NCBI GenBank assembly: GCA_030141605.1
Contig: JAQGDQ010002384.1
Location: 1-62,000, forward strand
Direction of reading: 5' to 3'
Source of the DNA: Tubiluchus corallicola
Taxonomy: Eukaryota; Priapulida; Priapulimorpha; Priapulimorphida; Tubiluchidae
Length of the DNA stretch: 62,000 bases
The number at the start of each line of letters is the position of its first letter. Position 1 is the first letter of the stretch. The translations under genes were made by a program, and so were the position numbers. The notes beneath the pieces are model-generated. The model was not told where the DNA came from and did not search any database. It saw nothing but the letters and a program-made list of their open reading frames with translations. Shown piece after piece: positions 34,635 to 46,580 of this stretch.

Positions 34635-36966
34635 TTAATAACAATAACATCGTTGGCCACCTACTGGACGATGTAAAGTGTTATCATGGCGAATCGGACT
34701 CGTTGAATATCCATGCTGTCGGTATTTACTGGGATGGCCGTAGCTGTAATCGTCGTTAGCATATCCGCCATTGTGATAAGTTTTCGTTGATGGATAATCG
34801 TAGCCGTAGCCGTCGTAAGAATGGCTTAATATTGGTCGAACTATGTCGTACTTGTATAACGTTTCTGGTTGATAATATTCATGGCCTTCCCTAGGACAAG
34901 AAGCAAAGCATTTAATTATGTTCATCGACTTGTTAATTAAACTATATTAACCCCGATGTATATACTCGGTGTAGCAATAGATGCATTTCAAAAAAAGAGT
35001 TAAAATTCAAGCGAGACCACGTGACTAAAATACACATGCAATCGCTGCAGTTGGGTGTTTAAATAAACTTGTTATTCTTTATAGTAAAATATTTCGTTAA
35101 AATATTTTTATAGTAAAAGAGAAATAAAAAGCGGTTTCTACTGAAAAATTTTCGTATGTCTACGATTTAACTTCTAATAAAGTCATAACTTACTTTACTG
35201 ATATTTTGGTAATTGGTTAAAAATATATTAACATAGCTTCTGTTTTAATAAATTTAATAATTTTACGAAGTGCACTGTAGTGACATCTATTAACGAATAA
35301 GTTAATTAATCAGTGTTCTGTGCCCACTGCGAACCTTACAAACTGGTTTTAGGCATGATTGCGTTATCCATCGTTAAACAAGAAATTTAATAATCACGAT
35401 CAAGTGAATTTAAACAAGTGAACAGCTGTTTTAAAAGCAAACAAACTAAGTATGATTTCAGTAACACTTGATTTCAGACAATGTTGTTCATATAATTTGC
35501 CAGATAATTACTATCAAAACAATTTGTTACTTTTTGGCGCTTGTTAAATTGCAAAACAATATAATAAGTTTCAGCCGTTTTGAATTATAACTTTAGTTTA
35601 GTTTTGTTTAGTTTTGTCTGTATGCTTACTTGTAATCGTAGTCGTAACCTCTAGATTTTGCTGAGGTCTCCTTCGCGTAGGATTTATCTTGACTAGTCAA
35701 AGTTCCGTGAGCCCGACCAGAGCGAGAAAATGAGGTTTCGCTACTTTTCTGCCCATCTCCTTCCAACTTGCCTTTGCTCACCGGTCCGTACGTTGTGGTG
35801 TGAAAATAAGTTTTTGGAGCTGGTGCTACTTTGTGATAGGCTGCTGTGTTGCCCTTATAGCCGTGTGGAACAGCACCTCCGGGAGCAAACGCCACATCGT
35901 TCCGGTACGATGGCCCACTGGCGCTTACCATGCTAAGTACAGCAACGGCTAGAACGGCAACAAGAATCGTATCCCTGCAACGAAAATTTGCATTAGCCTT
36001 GTGTTAAGTGCACAGGTAAGAAGTGTATCATCATCATGATCATCGCCGTCGTCTTCATCGTAGTTGCATTCATCATTCGTCATTATCATCATCAAAACAG
36101 CAGCAGCAGCAACAGCAATAGCAACAACGACAACAACAACAACAATTACTTCTACAACTACATTACTATTACTGCTACTGCTACTAAAACTACAACAATA
36201 ATTACAACAACAGTAGCATGATTAACAGTAACAACGACGGTAGCATCAGCAACAAGCAACATCAACATTATAACTACCCGGAACTGGTATTTGCCAGATG
36301 ATAAAGTTCCCAACTCTTACAAGCATGGGTCTAAATTCAACTTAAAATTTGAAACAAAAACTTTTGCAAAATTTAGATTTACAGTTTAAGAACGTGGTCC
36401 TAATTCTGAATTTTCGCATCTTTTTAACATGTTTATTTAAAAAATCAATTAATTGAATAAGCTTTGAAATCAGTAATGAGCATAAGTATCCACTTTTTTA
36501 AAGAAAATTGCACAAACGTGGATGTAAAAATACGTCAAAAGCTTGTTGTGCGCTTCAGTACTAAGTTCGCACTATAATTTGCAAATTTTACAAATAAATT
36601 TACATTTCATTATTAACAAGAAGATAATATTATTAGATAACATTATTGTAATCCTTTTATAGAATATTTCAATTACAAGCTGTTATTTCGATACTATTTT
36701 TGTAGTTTTAAACTTCAAATCAAACGTTTGCACATTTTTTTTTAAATTGATTATTTATGCTGACTGCTGAATTGAGCAAATTAGACTAGACTGCTGATCA
36801 AAAATTTTAAACTTGCTAATAAAAAACATTTTCAGAAAATGAATAGGACTCTGTGCATCGTTAATTTATAAAGCTAGCAACTAAATGACTTTTTACAGAT
36901 TTATCAAAATCATTCAAACGTTTACATCAAGTTTTGAAATAAAAAAACAGTTACTCGCACTTACAT
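34635..36966 (-). CDS. Secreted Tyr/His-rich matrix-type protein
   Basis: Model: start codon AT at 36966-36965 joined across an intron to G at 35974, then exon 35974-35630 and exon 34890-34635; 200 residues plus stop. The spliced start reads MDTILVAVLAVAVLSMVSAS, a clean signal peptide with cleavage after Ser-Ala-Ser. The mature part is rich in Tyr, His, Gly, Ser and Lys (TYFHTTTYGP, SRGYDYDYKEGHEYYQPE, SYDGYGYDYPSTKTYHNGG), with two Cys at the very end (GQRCYCY). Splice signals are tttcgttgcag and gtaagc, then tcttgtcctag. Low-complexity Tyr-rich secreted proteins occur in cuticle, shell and byssus; no specific family is recognised. The two main exons are well supported. The split start is inferred from the strong donor caaaat|gtaagt. 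Confidence 0.7.
34891..36964 (-). other. Introns of the Tyr/His-rich gene
   Basis: Intron 35629-34891 is plain AT-rich. Intron 36964-35975 contains a CAT/CAA/ACT triplet-rich patch (36025-36230) and otherwise nothing recognised. Confidence 0.5.
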
Positions 36967-37162
36967 TTTGAAGTTTTGCTCTCTGACCGTAGGCCTGCGA
37001 TTGTGGAACAATTTGACAACTGTGGCAGTCGGGAAAATGTGGAAAGCATTTATAGAGGCCAATTAGAAACGTCCTCCAAATGATAGCGGTCATGGCGTAA
37101 AAACTGGGTGCCAATTTCAGGAAAATGCACTAGTTTCTGGGCGGAAAATTACCATCGTTAGC

Positions 37163-37170
37163 GTATATAC
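37163..37170 (-). promoter_or_regulatory. TATA box of the Tyr/His-rich gene
   Basis: gtatatac lies about 200 nt upstream of the donor at 36964, placing a start site near 37135. The implied leader (about 37135-36967) contains an upstream ATG at about 37093 with an ORF that overlaps the main start after splicing. Confidence 0.4.
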
Positions 37171-37179
37171 AGGATATTA

Positions 37180-38103
37180 AGCCCTACATTTATAGACAAT
37201 AACGCTGTGTTAATGTTTAAAGGTTTCCAGCAAGAAACACGGGTTAGTTGTTCGTTTTTTTCTATTTTTATGTGTTAGGCAAACGTGGACACCAAAACTT
37301 TAGTATAAATTATCGAAACTTCAGTATAATGACGAATTGGTTTATGACAATTTATAAGTGACTCCTCAATTAGACATATTACGTACGTTGTGTTTCAGGA
37401 AATGATAATTCGTTGTATTTTCTAAAAAATAATCATATGTATCTGTAAACTTAATAAAGATTTAAATTGTTTATTACAGAAAAATATCCGTTTCATAGAC
37501 AGATCATTGTATAACAAGTTTCAATAAATTTTTATTAGAAAAATGCAGTGTTTCTACTACATCATTTCCGGCCACCCGTCTTACTTGAATACACAGTTAC
37601 TTTGCAAACCTTTCAATTATTATGTCTTTTTTCGCTATATTACATCAACCCATATACATTTGTACCTCTAATGATATCGAAAAAGCAAAATATTTAATGA
37701 CGACTACGTGTTTTAACAAGCTCGGTTATACGTGTTAGCAACTTGTGCAACTTAGCAACAACGAACATGATAGCAACTTTTTGACATTTGTTTTAAACTT
37801 ACGAATTCTAATTAATATTACTCTAATTAATAGCAGTTGTGAATTGAGTTCGATTCCTCCAATGTTCACTGTTTAAATAAGTACTTGACTGTGGTTACGT
37901 TGTGCTGATGCTTTGCTGCTGTTATTCACTATGAGATTTTGCAGTATTATTTGTTCACTTAACATGCTTCATTCAATAGGACTTTCTGGACAACCCAATG
38001 CCCATTCTTAAAAGTTACGTCTCTTTGCGGTGTAGAAGGTATTGGGTTCGACTCTTCAGTCCCTTATAAGCATCTCGTTGACAAAACTAATGTCTAATGT
38101 GTC
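37180..38103. other. Intergenic, nothing firm
   Basis: AT-rich. A B-box-like gggttcgactc at about 38044 might be part of a SINE, but I see no A box. Confidence 0.4.
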
Positions 38104-38345
38104 TAGACATAGACATAGACATAGACATAGACATAGACATAGACATAGACATAGACATAGACATAGACATAGACATAGACATAGACATAGACATAGACAT
38201 AGACATAGACATAGACATAGACATAGAACATTTATTTTCTCCAATTAGTTTAACATCAAACGTTTTTTAAATATTAAGTAATTATAATCATGGAGCAGGG
38301 CAGGGAAGGACCGTAGGGTCTTCTAGTCTCCTGCCATTTCTTATA
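38104..38345 (-). mobile_element. Retroposon 3' end with (TCTATG)n tail
   Basis: About 20 copies of tagaca (38104-38226) adjoin gaacatttattttctcc. On the minus strand this is an AATAAA-containing 3' end followed by a hexamer tail. The body extends at least through the G/C-rich gcagggaaggaccgtagggt segment near 38300. Confidence 0.5.
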
Positions 38346-39184
38346 AATAGATTAAGACATTAAAAATTAACGGTGATGCTGCAGATAACAAAAACAAAAA
38401 CAAATAAGAAAAAAATAATAATAAAAACAGTATAAATGATACAAATTATTCAAAAAGAACTGAAAACAAAAAATAATAAAGTTAGATCTAAACAAAACAA
38501 TACAATTATTCAGTAATTAGGATTATTATATGTAGTAGTTTCAAATGGGGTCTTATTAACAGGGGAATTTGGCCAAGGTTAGTGAGTAAAGTTAAAAACT
38601 GAGAGTACGGAAAGAAAAAAATAAGCATAAAAAGTGTAATATAGAAAAATTTATGAGAAAAAGTAACTATGAGAAAGAGCAACAATTACTTAGGAGATGA
38701 GTTTACTCTAGGTAAACTAATGTGTGGAATTATAGTACTAGTTACAAATTAGTCAGTGCGTGCCCTTGAGATGTATGCAACTAAGCAGAGTAGGACTAAA
38801 CCCAATAATTATTTGTAAACCTGTAAATTGGTGAGCAAGCTTCGCAGTAAACCGTTTGCCGTAAAAATAGATGCGCATATTATGAACAATACCAAGTTTT
38901 AAATACGAATACAGAATTTGGAGATTCTAATGTGAATTAAACGAAAAATTCAAATTTTCAAAAAATATCTTTTATCCATTAAGTTAAATCATTACTGACT
39001 TTAAAAAACTGTTCGATACCTTTCTGACACTTTAAATCGTTTTCTCTTGATTGGAAGTTGAAGTGGTGAGAGCGAGTATCTGTGCACTATCCTGATTTTT
39101 TTGTATTTTTAATTTCAATGCCAAAAATGTTTGCTTGTTCATGTACATCATATCTATGTTAACTCGTCTTAAGAAACTGCTAAT
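38346..39184. other. Intergenic, AT-rich
   Basis: A-rich sequence at 38380-38480 may continue the preceding retroposon. From about 38960 the repeat unit that carries 5S genes begins. Confidence 0.4.
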
Positions 39185-39303
39185 GTCTACGGCCATATCA
39201 CATTGAATACACCGGTTCTCGTCTGATCACCGAAGTTAAGCAATGTAGAGCGTGGTTAGTACTTGGATGGGGGACCGCCTAGGAATACCACGTGCTGTAG
39301 ACT
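39185..39303 (+). rRNA. 5S ribosomal RNA gene, copy 1
   Basis: 119 nt from GTCTACGGCCATATCAC to GTGCTGTAGACT with the internal control region intact (A box gaagttaagcaatg; C box GGTTAGTACTTGGATGGG). A TTTTT terminator follows at 39303-39307. It has ...ggatgggggaccgcc where copies 2, 3 and 5 have ...ggtgaccgcc. 5S RNA is a polymerase III product of the large ribosomal subunit. Confidence 0.92.
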
Positions 39304-40007
39304 TTTTAGCTAGTGACTATTAACTATCAAAGTGTGTGCACAACACGACCGTTTCATTTTGACAGTATTGTTTTTGATTTTTGGAAGTTGAAGTGGTGAA
39401 AATAAATGTCTGTCTCGACATTATGTTGATTTTTTTTGCATTTTAATGTGAAAGACTATCTACTTGTTGCATTTCTCCAATATTATACAAAGTAAGGAAA
39501 AATGAAAATAAAACTAGAAAATCAGCCACTGTCCTTCAAAAATGATTTTTGATTTTCATAAAAAATCAAAACAGATACTTTGTTACTACGTTCACCTTCA
39601 TCTATCTATTATTTCTATATTATCTGTCTATAACAAAATGCAGAAGTTAAGCAACCTCAAACCTGGTTTTGCGTTTGAATGGGTGACTGCCCGGTACTTA
39701 CATTTTTCTAAATGATCAGGAAGGGTGATGACAAATGCTGTAAGATCTTTTTCACCACTCAAAAATGGATTTTTGTTCTGACAAATATTTTTAAATGAAG
39801 AATCTTTTTGCTTGTTCATGCTTGATCATTCCCATGTTTAATTATGTCATATCTAGAAGGTAATATACTTAAGCACGGTATTCAACCTCCCTGACATTTT
39901 ATAATTTCATGTGATATTTCTGTTTATACTTTGCATTAAAATGCTAAAAAGGTTTACTTGTTCATGTACATCATTTCTATGTTAACTCATCTTAAGAAAC
40001 TGTTAAT

Positions 40008-40126
40008 GTCTACTGCCATATCACATTGAAAACACCGGTTCTCGTCTGATCACCGAAGTTAAGCAATGTAAAGCGTGGTTAGTACTTGGATGGGTGACCG
40101 CCTAGGAATACCACGTGCTGTAGACT
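40008..40126 (+). rRNA. 5S ribosomal RNA gene, copy 2
   Basis: 119 nt, 823 bp after copy 1, same strand. The head reads gtctactgccat rather than gtctacggccat, and there are a few differences in loop regions (aaacaccgg, gtaaagc). C box and TTTTT terminator are intact. Confidence 0.9.
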
Positions 40127-40290
40127 TTTTAGCTAGTGACTATTATCTATCGAAGTGTGTGCACAACACGACCGTTTCATTTTAACAGTATTGTTTTTGA
40201 TTTTTGGAAGTCGAAGTGGTGGGAATAAGTGTCTGTCTCGACATTATGTTGATTTTTATTTGCTTTGCATTTTAATGTCTAAAACTATCT

Positions 40291-40540
40291 AGTAGTAGTA
40301 GTAGTAGTAGTAGTAAAATCTTTATTCGCCATTATAAAACATTGACCATCATATTAAAAGACAGACAATCAGTGTTAGTCCATATAAAAAACATACACTG
40401 TTCTAGGCAAATGCGTCTGGTGCAAGCTAAACTATAAGTGCAACTAGAAATTCAAAAAATAAAATATAAACTAGTTTAGTAAGGTCTAGGAAAAATGAAA
40501 TTATGATTTGAGTAAGTATCATCGTGTTCGTATGTCGGAT
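40291..40540 (-). mobile_element. Retroposon insertion with (CTA)n tail in the 5S spacer
   Basis: A 250-bp insert beginning agtagtagtag...taaaatctttatt, that is, on the minus strand an AATAAA end with a (CTA)n tail. It is flanked by a 17-bp direct repeat, aatgtctaaaactatct (40274-40290) and aatgtcaaaaactatct (40541-40557), 16 of 17 identical, a target-site duplication. The spacer without the insert is seen in the other units. Confidence 0.85.
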
Positions 40541-41097
40541 AATGTCAAAAACTATCTATTTGCTACGTTTCTCGAATATTACACAATGTGAAGAAAAATG
40601 AAAATAAAACTAGAAAATCAGCCACTGCCCTTCAAAAATTATTTTTGATTTTCATAAAAAATCAAAACAGATACTTTGTTCCTACGTTCACCTTAATCTA
40701 TCTATTATTTCTATATTATCTCTTTTCAACGAAATACAGAAGTTAAGCAACCTGGAACCTGGTTTGGTTTTGTGTTTGAATGGGTGACTGCCCTTGGCTT
40801 ACATTTTTTTAAATGGACGGGAAGGGTTCTGACAAAAGCTGTAAAATCTTCTTCAACACTCAAAAATGGATTTTTGTTCTGACAGATATTTTTGTAAAAC
40901 TATGTCACGAAGATTTTGCATATTGTGTTTTTTTGTTCCACATGTGTGCGCCATTTTTGTTCCAGTGGCAAAATTCGATTTTATGCGTGATAAACAATTT
41001 ACAGTTTTAAATAAATCTTTTTGTATTAAATAATTGGAACTTATCCGTGATTGTATTTATATTTTGGTACGGAACTGCCGGGAAAAGAGACCTTTAG

Positions 41098-42962
41098 ATG
41101 AGTATGGCTGAGTGTGATAAAATTAAACACTCTAGAAGTAGATCCAAGGGTTGGGTGAAGACTGGCATAAAATTACTAAAAGAGGCGATGTCTAGTGAAA
41201 CGCCTAACTTTGTGTTTGTTCAGCAAAAATTAGAGAACCTTGGAAAATATATTGCCACCTTTAATGAAACAGAAGTGTAGTTAGAAGATTATTTAGAAGG
41301 TGAAGAACTTGAACAAGCGATTATAGAGGCAAGTGAATTAATCAACACAGCGGAATTAATTTCTGCTCAGGCACTAAGTTTGCTAAAACCAGATTCAAGA
41401 CCATGTAGTCCTAGTGATTTCCAGCGACATGCAAGTGATAATGATTTTGTCTTGCGACGAGTGAATAACTGTGATTTAGCACGTAGTGAAAGTGCAGCGA
41501 ATTTACCAACTAATAATGTAGTCGGTGCAGAAGTCACCAACATAAAACTACCTAAATTGCAACTGCCAACTTTCAGTGGTGACCCATTGAAGTTTTACGA
41601 ATTTTGGGACATGTTCGTTGCCTCTGTGGATGCTAAACCTGTACCAGACGTTCATAAACTTGTTTACTTAAAGAGCTTACTTAAAGGTGAAGCTGCTCAT
41701 GTGATAGATGGCCTGCAGCCTGTAGATGGCAATTATAAGGAAGCTGTTTCTTTGTTAAAGGAGAGATTTGGTGATAAAGACGCAATCGAGATGTCATTGT
41801 TAAAAAAACTGTGGCAGTTAAAGCCCATCACCGATTCGAAAAATATTGAAGCACAAGGAAGTTTTGTAGATGAGCTTGAAGTTGTTATAAGAGGCCTCAG
41901 TGCAATGGGACTTAGTACAGAAGAATTAGGTAAAACCCTAAAACCTCTCTTTCTAGCAAAAATTCCATATGCTTGGCGTGTTGAATGGGAGTGAATGAGA
42001 AGGCGTGAAGATGACAGCGTGAAGATGACACAACATGCTTTGAAAAATTTCGACAGTTCATGAAAAGCGAAGTTGATATTAGACGAAAGGCTGCTTCATA
42101 TACTCGCCATAGAGAGTCTGGTGAATTTAGTCGTCGTGCTGGGTATAAGAATTTAGGTGTGAGGAGCACCCTAGATTCAGTTTCTCTTCTTCAGTCTAGT
42201 GATTTTTGTGGAAACACCAAAAATGCGCCTACAGCTTCAAAGAATTCCCATTGTTTATTTTGTGGCAGAGCTCAACATATGTGGCTTGATTGTGCGTCTC
42301 TTCCTACTAAGACTTTGCAAGAGCGAAAACAGAAGGTTGCTGAGCAGCACCGTTGTTTTTTGTGTCTTGGTTTAAACCACAGAGCTGATACTTGCCGTAA
42401 ACCTCCATGCAACCGATGTAGTAAATGGCATCATTATTTATTGTGCAATTCAATTGCTGGCTGCTTCCAGGTGAGTCCTTATGTTAAAAGAGGTTCAAAT
42501 ACTTCTGATGCAAGTGTTGATGTTCCATCAGTTCATTTACAGTCTTTTTGTACGAATGTTGTGTTCTTAATGACTGCGACTGCTGTTTTGGAAGATACCA
42601 AATCGTCAATTCCTATTCGTGTTTTTATAAATCCTGGTGCCACTACCTCTCTTATTTTGTGTGATGTTGCAGAGCGAGCAGGTTGCGAAATTATAGGCGA
42701 GCGTAATCTTTCGTTAGCTATTATGGGTGGACTTAGCACACCGCAACAGAAATGCCACATTGTTCGTGCTAAACTTCGAACAAATACAGGAAAAATTGTG
42801 ACCTTTAATGCCACCACCCAAGATAAACTAGTGAGACCCTTTCCGGCATGTTCTGAGGGTGATTGGTTAGGAGACTTAAAGGGCATGATCCTAGGTGACC
42901 CAGAGATTCTTTGTGGCAATCCACGAGAAATTCATCTACTGGTTGGTATCCCCCAAAGATGA
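41098..42962 (+). pseudogene. BEL/Pao retrotransposon gag-protease fragment
   Basis: Gag-like part: KLPKLQLPTFSGDPLKFYEF and LVYLKSLLKGEAAHVIDG (DUF1759, 41540-41990). After a frame change near 42000-42060 come zinc-knuckle motifs (HCLFCGRAQHMWLDC, HRCFLCLGLNHRADTC) and a DUF1758-type aspartic protease beginning IPIRVFINPGATTSLI. An in-frame TAG at 41278, a TGA at 41992, the frame change and the protease Asp read as Asn show it is dead. It stops inside the protease with no reverse transcriptase, integrase or LTRs, and joins 5S spacer sequence directly at about 42960. The left junction is near 40905. Confidence 0.88.
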
Positions 42963-43291
42963 TTTTTGATTTTTATAAAAAAAAATCAAAACAGTTTACC
43001 TTGTTCTTGTGTTTCGCTTAATCTATCCATTATTTCTACGTTATCTGTCTGTAACAAAATGCAGAAGTTGAGCAACCTCGAACCTGGTTTTGCGTTTGAA
43101 TGGGTGACTGCCCAGGACTTGTAAATTATGTCATATTTAAAAGGCAATATACTTGAGCACGGTATTTCCACCTCCCTGATACTTTACAATTTCATGTGAT
43201 ATTTTTATTTATACTTTGCATTACAATACTAGAAATATTTGCTGTTCATGTACATCATTTCTATGTTAACTCGTCTTAAGAAACTGCTAAT

Positions 43292-43410
43292 GTCTACGGC
43301 CATATCACATTGAATACACCGGTTCTCGTCTGATCACCGAAGTTAAGCAATGTAGAGCGTGGTTAGTACTTGGATGGGTGACCGCCTAGGAATACCACGT
43401 GCTGTAGTCT
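43292..43410 (+). rRNA. 5S ribosomal RNA gene, copy 3
   Basis: 119 nt, nearly identical to copy 1, with ggatgggtgaccgcc and a TTTTT terminator. Lies right of the BEL/Pao insertion. Confidence 0.92.
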
Positions 43411-44249
43411 TTTTAGTGATTGACAATTATCTAGCGAAGTGTGTGCACAACACGAACACTTTAGATTGTCTTTGATTTTTGGAAGTTGAAGTGGTGGAAA
43501 TAAATGTCTGTCTCGACCTTACGTTGATTTTTATTTTTTTGCATTTTAATGTGAAAAACTATCTATTTGTTACGTTTCTCGAATGTTACACAAGGTAAGG
43601 AAAAATGAAAATAAACTAGAAAATCAGCCACTGCCCTTCAAAAATGATTTTTGATTTTCATAAAAAATCAAAACAGGTACTTTGTTATGCTTGGAAATCG
43701 TAGTAATCGTAGTATGCGTAGAAAATCAGCCACTGCCCTTCAAAACTGATTTTTGATTTTCATAAAAAATCAAAACAGGTACTTTGTTACTACGTTCACC
43801 GTAATCTATCTACTGTTTCTATATTATCTCTTTTTAACGAAATGCAGAAGTTAAGCAACCTCGAACCTGGTTTGGTTTTGCGTTTGAATGGGTGACTGCC
43901 CGGCGACTGCTGATGCTGGTAACTTCTTAACTTGGTGCTTAGACTTTTTTAAATGGTCAGGAAGGGTGATGAAAAATGCTGTAAGATCTTCTTCACCACT
44001 CAAAAATGGATTTTTGTTCTGACAAATATTTTTAAATGAAGAATATTTTTGCTTGTTCATGCTTGATCATTCTCATGTTTAATTATGTCATATTTAGAAG
44101 GTAATATACTTGAGCTCGGTATTTCAACCTCCCTGATACTTTATAATTTCATGTTATATTTTTATTTATACTTTGCATTACAATACTAAAAAGGTTTGCT
44201 TGTTCATGTACATCATTTCTATGTTAACTCGTCTTAAGAAACTCCTAAT
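43411..44249 (+). repeat. 5S repeat-unit spacer (copy 3 to truncated copy 4)
   Basis: Homologous to 39304-40007, with an internal duplication of the block gaaaatcagccactgccctt at 43618 and 43718 and a decayed 5S module at 43843-43905. Confidence 0.8.
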
Positions 44250-44314
44250 GTCTACGGCCATATCACATTGAATACACCAGTAATCGTCTGATCACCGAAG
44301 TTAAGCAATGTAGA
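44250..44314 (+). pseudogene. Truncated 5S rRNA copy interrupted by a 17-bp minisatellite
   Basis: The first about 65 nt of 5S (to gaagttaagcaatgtaga) run straight into the 17-bp array starting near 44312. The C box and 3' half are missing. Confidence 0.9.
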
Positions 44315-45092
44315 CTATTGTCTACAGTGCACTCTTGTCTACAGTGCACTCTTGTCTACTGTGCACTATTGTCTACAGTGCACCCTTGTCTACAGTGTAC
44401 TCTTGTCTACAGTGCACTATTGTCTACAGTGCACTATTGTCTACAGTGCACTCTTGTCTACTGTGCACTCTTGTCTACTGTGCACTATTGTCTACAGTGC
44501 ACTATTGTCTACTGTGCACTATTGTCTACAGTGCACTCTTGTCTACTGTGCACTCTTGTCTACTGTGCACTATTGTCTACTGTGCACTATTGTCTACTGT
44601 GCACTATTGTCTACAGTGCACTCTTGTCTACTGTGCACTCTTGTCTACTGTGCACTATTGTCTACTGTGCACTATTGTCTACAGTGAACTCTTGTCTACT
44701 GTGCACTATTGTCTACAGTGCACTCTTGTCTACTGTGCACTCTTGTCTACTGTGCACTATTGTCTACTGTGCACTATTGTCTACAGTGAACTCTTGTCTA
44801 CTGTGCACTATTGTCTACCGTGCACTATTGTCTACCATGCACTATTGTCTACTGTGCACTATTGTCTACTGTGCACTCTTGTCTACAGTGAACTCTTGTC
44901 TACTGTGCACTATTGTCTACAGTGCACTCTTGTCTACTGTGCACTCTTGTCTACTGTGCACTATTGTCTACTGTGCACTATTGTCTACAGTGAACTCTTG
45001 TCTACTGTGCACTATTGTCTACCGTGCACTATTGTCTACCGTGCACTATTGTCTACAGTGCACTATTGTCTACTGTGCACTATTGAGCTTTA
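44312..45092 (+). repeat. 17-bp minisatellite, about 46 copies
   Basis: The unit is TGTCTACTGTGCACTAT, with a/t at position 8 and ctct/ctat variants. Since 17 is not a multiple of three, all three plus frames remain open as the same 17-residue repeat (STVHYCLLCTIVYCALL). Codons TAC, ACT, GTC and so on avoid stops in every phase. Confidence 0.97.
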
Positions 45093-46260
45093 AAACCAAG
45101 ACTTCGTATACTTAAAAGTAAAAGGTCATTTACTGCCATTGTCAGCAAAAACAATGGAGAAAAATCGTGGCATGGATTTTTTGCAAAAAATTACGGATTC
45201 ATGCAACCAAAGTCCACTGCAAGATGCTGCAGACTTCGACGAATTATCAGCAGCTCAGAAAATTACACAGAAAAAAGCTTAGAATCAATGCGATTAGCTG
45301 CATTAAAGACCTTCGGTTACACCAAGAGACTTAGCTAATTAACTTCAGTAATTGCTATAATGTAGTTGCTTTGTGACATATGCTGTGATTACAATCCCAC
45401 ATATTCGCCTGTTTTTCCATTACTTCCTTGTATAATTGTTGTCTGATAAACAGTTTCTCTGTCTGTTCTTTGTTCTCTGCTTGATTGGTTGGTTGGGTGG
45501 CATACTAGCTGTCAGACATTGGTTGATTGGTTGTTTGGTGAGTAAGTCGGTTGTTCAGACAACCGATTGGTTGGTTGACTGATTGAGAAGTAGGTGTAGT
45601 TCTGAATGTGCTTGTCGTGTTGTACACTGGATGCATGTCTCCTAGCTTGCTTACTTGGAAAGCTTTTTAGGTGCTTTGCAGAGTAGTGAGTTGATTGTGT
45701 GTTTTCTTTTATTTGACTGATTAATTTTCAAGTTTAATTTGTTTCCATGACACTTTCGCGTTAACTGTATTTTGCCGCTTGATATTGTTGGGATATTTCT
45801 CAGATATAAGGCATTACATGTGTTCCATTAATGTAATTAGTCAATTGTGTTCGTGATTTCGCTCTTTGTCCCTTGTATAGCTGTTTTCCATGTAACAGAT
45901 TTCTGTGTATTATCTGGTCTTCAATATAAAAATCATGTACGTCTTTATGTTATTACTTTGTAAGCTTTGTACCTTTACTAAATTTAGCTGCTTATGTTTG
46001 CATTTGCATACAAACCTTAGTTCACATTTTTATAGTTATTTGTGCTATTTGTACTTTACTTTTCATTAATTTCTATTAACTGTAGAACTTATTGTTAATA
46101 TATTATAATGTTAATATAATATAACAATTATCATATTGACAATTTTGCTGTTCTTTTTTACAAAAATTTATTTCTCACAAAGAAGAGTTTCAGAATTATA
46201 CACAACCGATTTAGATTTCTATTTTTAACGTCTCATGATAAACGTGCAGCGATTAACTTT
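45093..46260. other. Intergenic, nothing firm
   Basis: After the minisatellite, a short TTGG/TTGATTGG-rich stretch (45480-45590) and then plain AT-rich DNA. No gene seen. Confidence 0.5.
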
Positions 46261-46263
46261 TAA

Positions 46264-46269
46264 TTTATT
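46264..46269 (-). terminator. Possible polyadenylation signal of the Gly/Tyr-rich gene
   Basis: AATAAA on the minus strand about 310 nt after the stop at 46581. Confidence 0.35.
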
Positions 46270-46580
46270 TTCTTTGTATGGAGAATCCTCAAAACGACTC
46301 GAATCGAAACAAGGGAATATTTTACCTTCACATACAGATATAGTAAAGATAACTTAGACTAGCATTTACATCTTTTACATTAGAAAAACATTGAAAAGGC
46401 AGTCTGAAATATAACAGCTACAAGTGGATCTGAAACAAACGTGGATATATCAAGGAGAAGTGGATCTACGTCAAGCACGGATGGACTCCGGATCTGTTGA
46501 AGAACTATTCTACTGTCCATAACTGTAGAAGTATTGTAAAAAGAATGTTCAATCTATGTTCAACTTGGGAATCACAGGAT

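Larger units (their letters stand above)
39304..40905 (+). repeat. 5S repeat-unit spacer with a decayed 3'-half 5S module
   Basis: The spacer shares long blocks with other units (gatttttggaagttgaagtg, aaaatcagccactg, ttgattttcataaaaaatca). About 460 bp after each 5S gene lies gcagaagttaagcaacct ... gtttgaatgggtgactgccc, a degenerate copy of the 5S A-box-to-C-box region. Such modules are at about 39641-39693, 40737-40795, 43061-43118, 43843-43905, 52916-52978 and 53750-53806. Confidence 0.8.

Noticed and set aside
44318-45115. Three overlapping Cys/Leu/Tyr-rich ORFs of up to 265 codons
   Set aside because: All frames of a 17-bp minisatellite give the same peptide; this is a property of the unit, not a gene.
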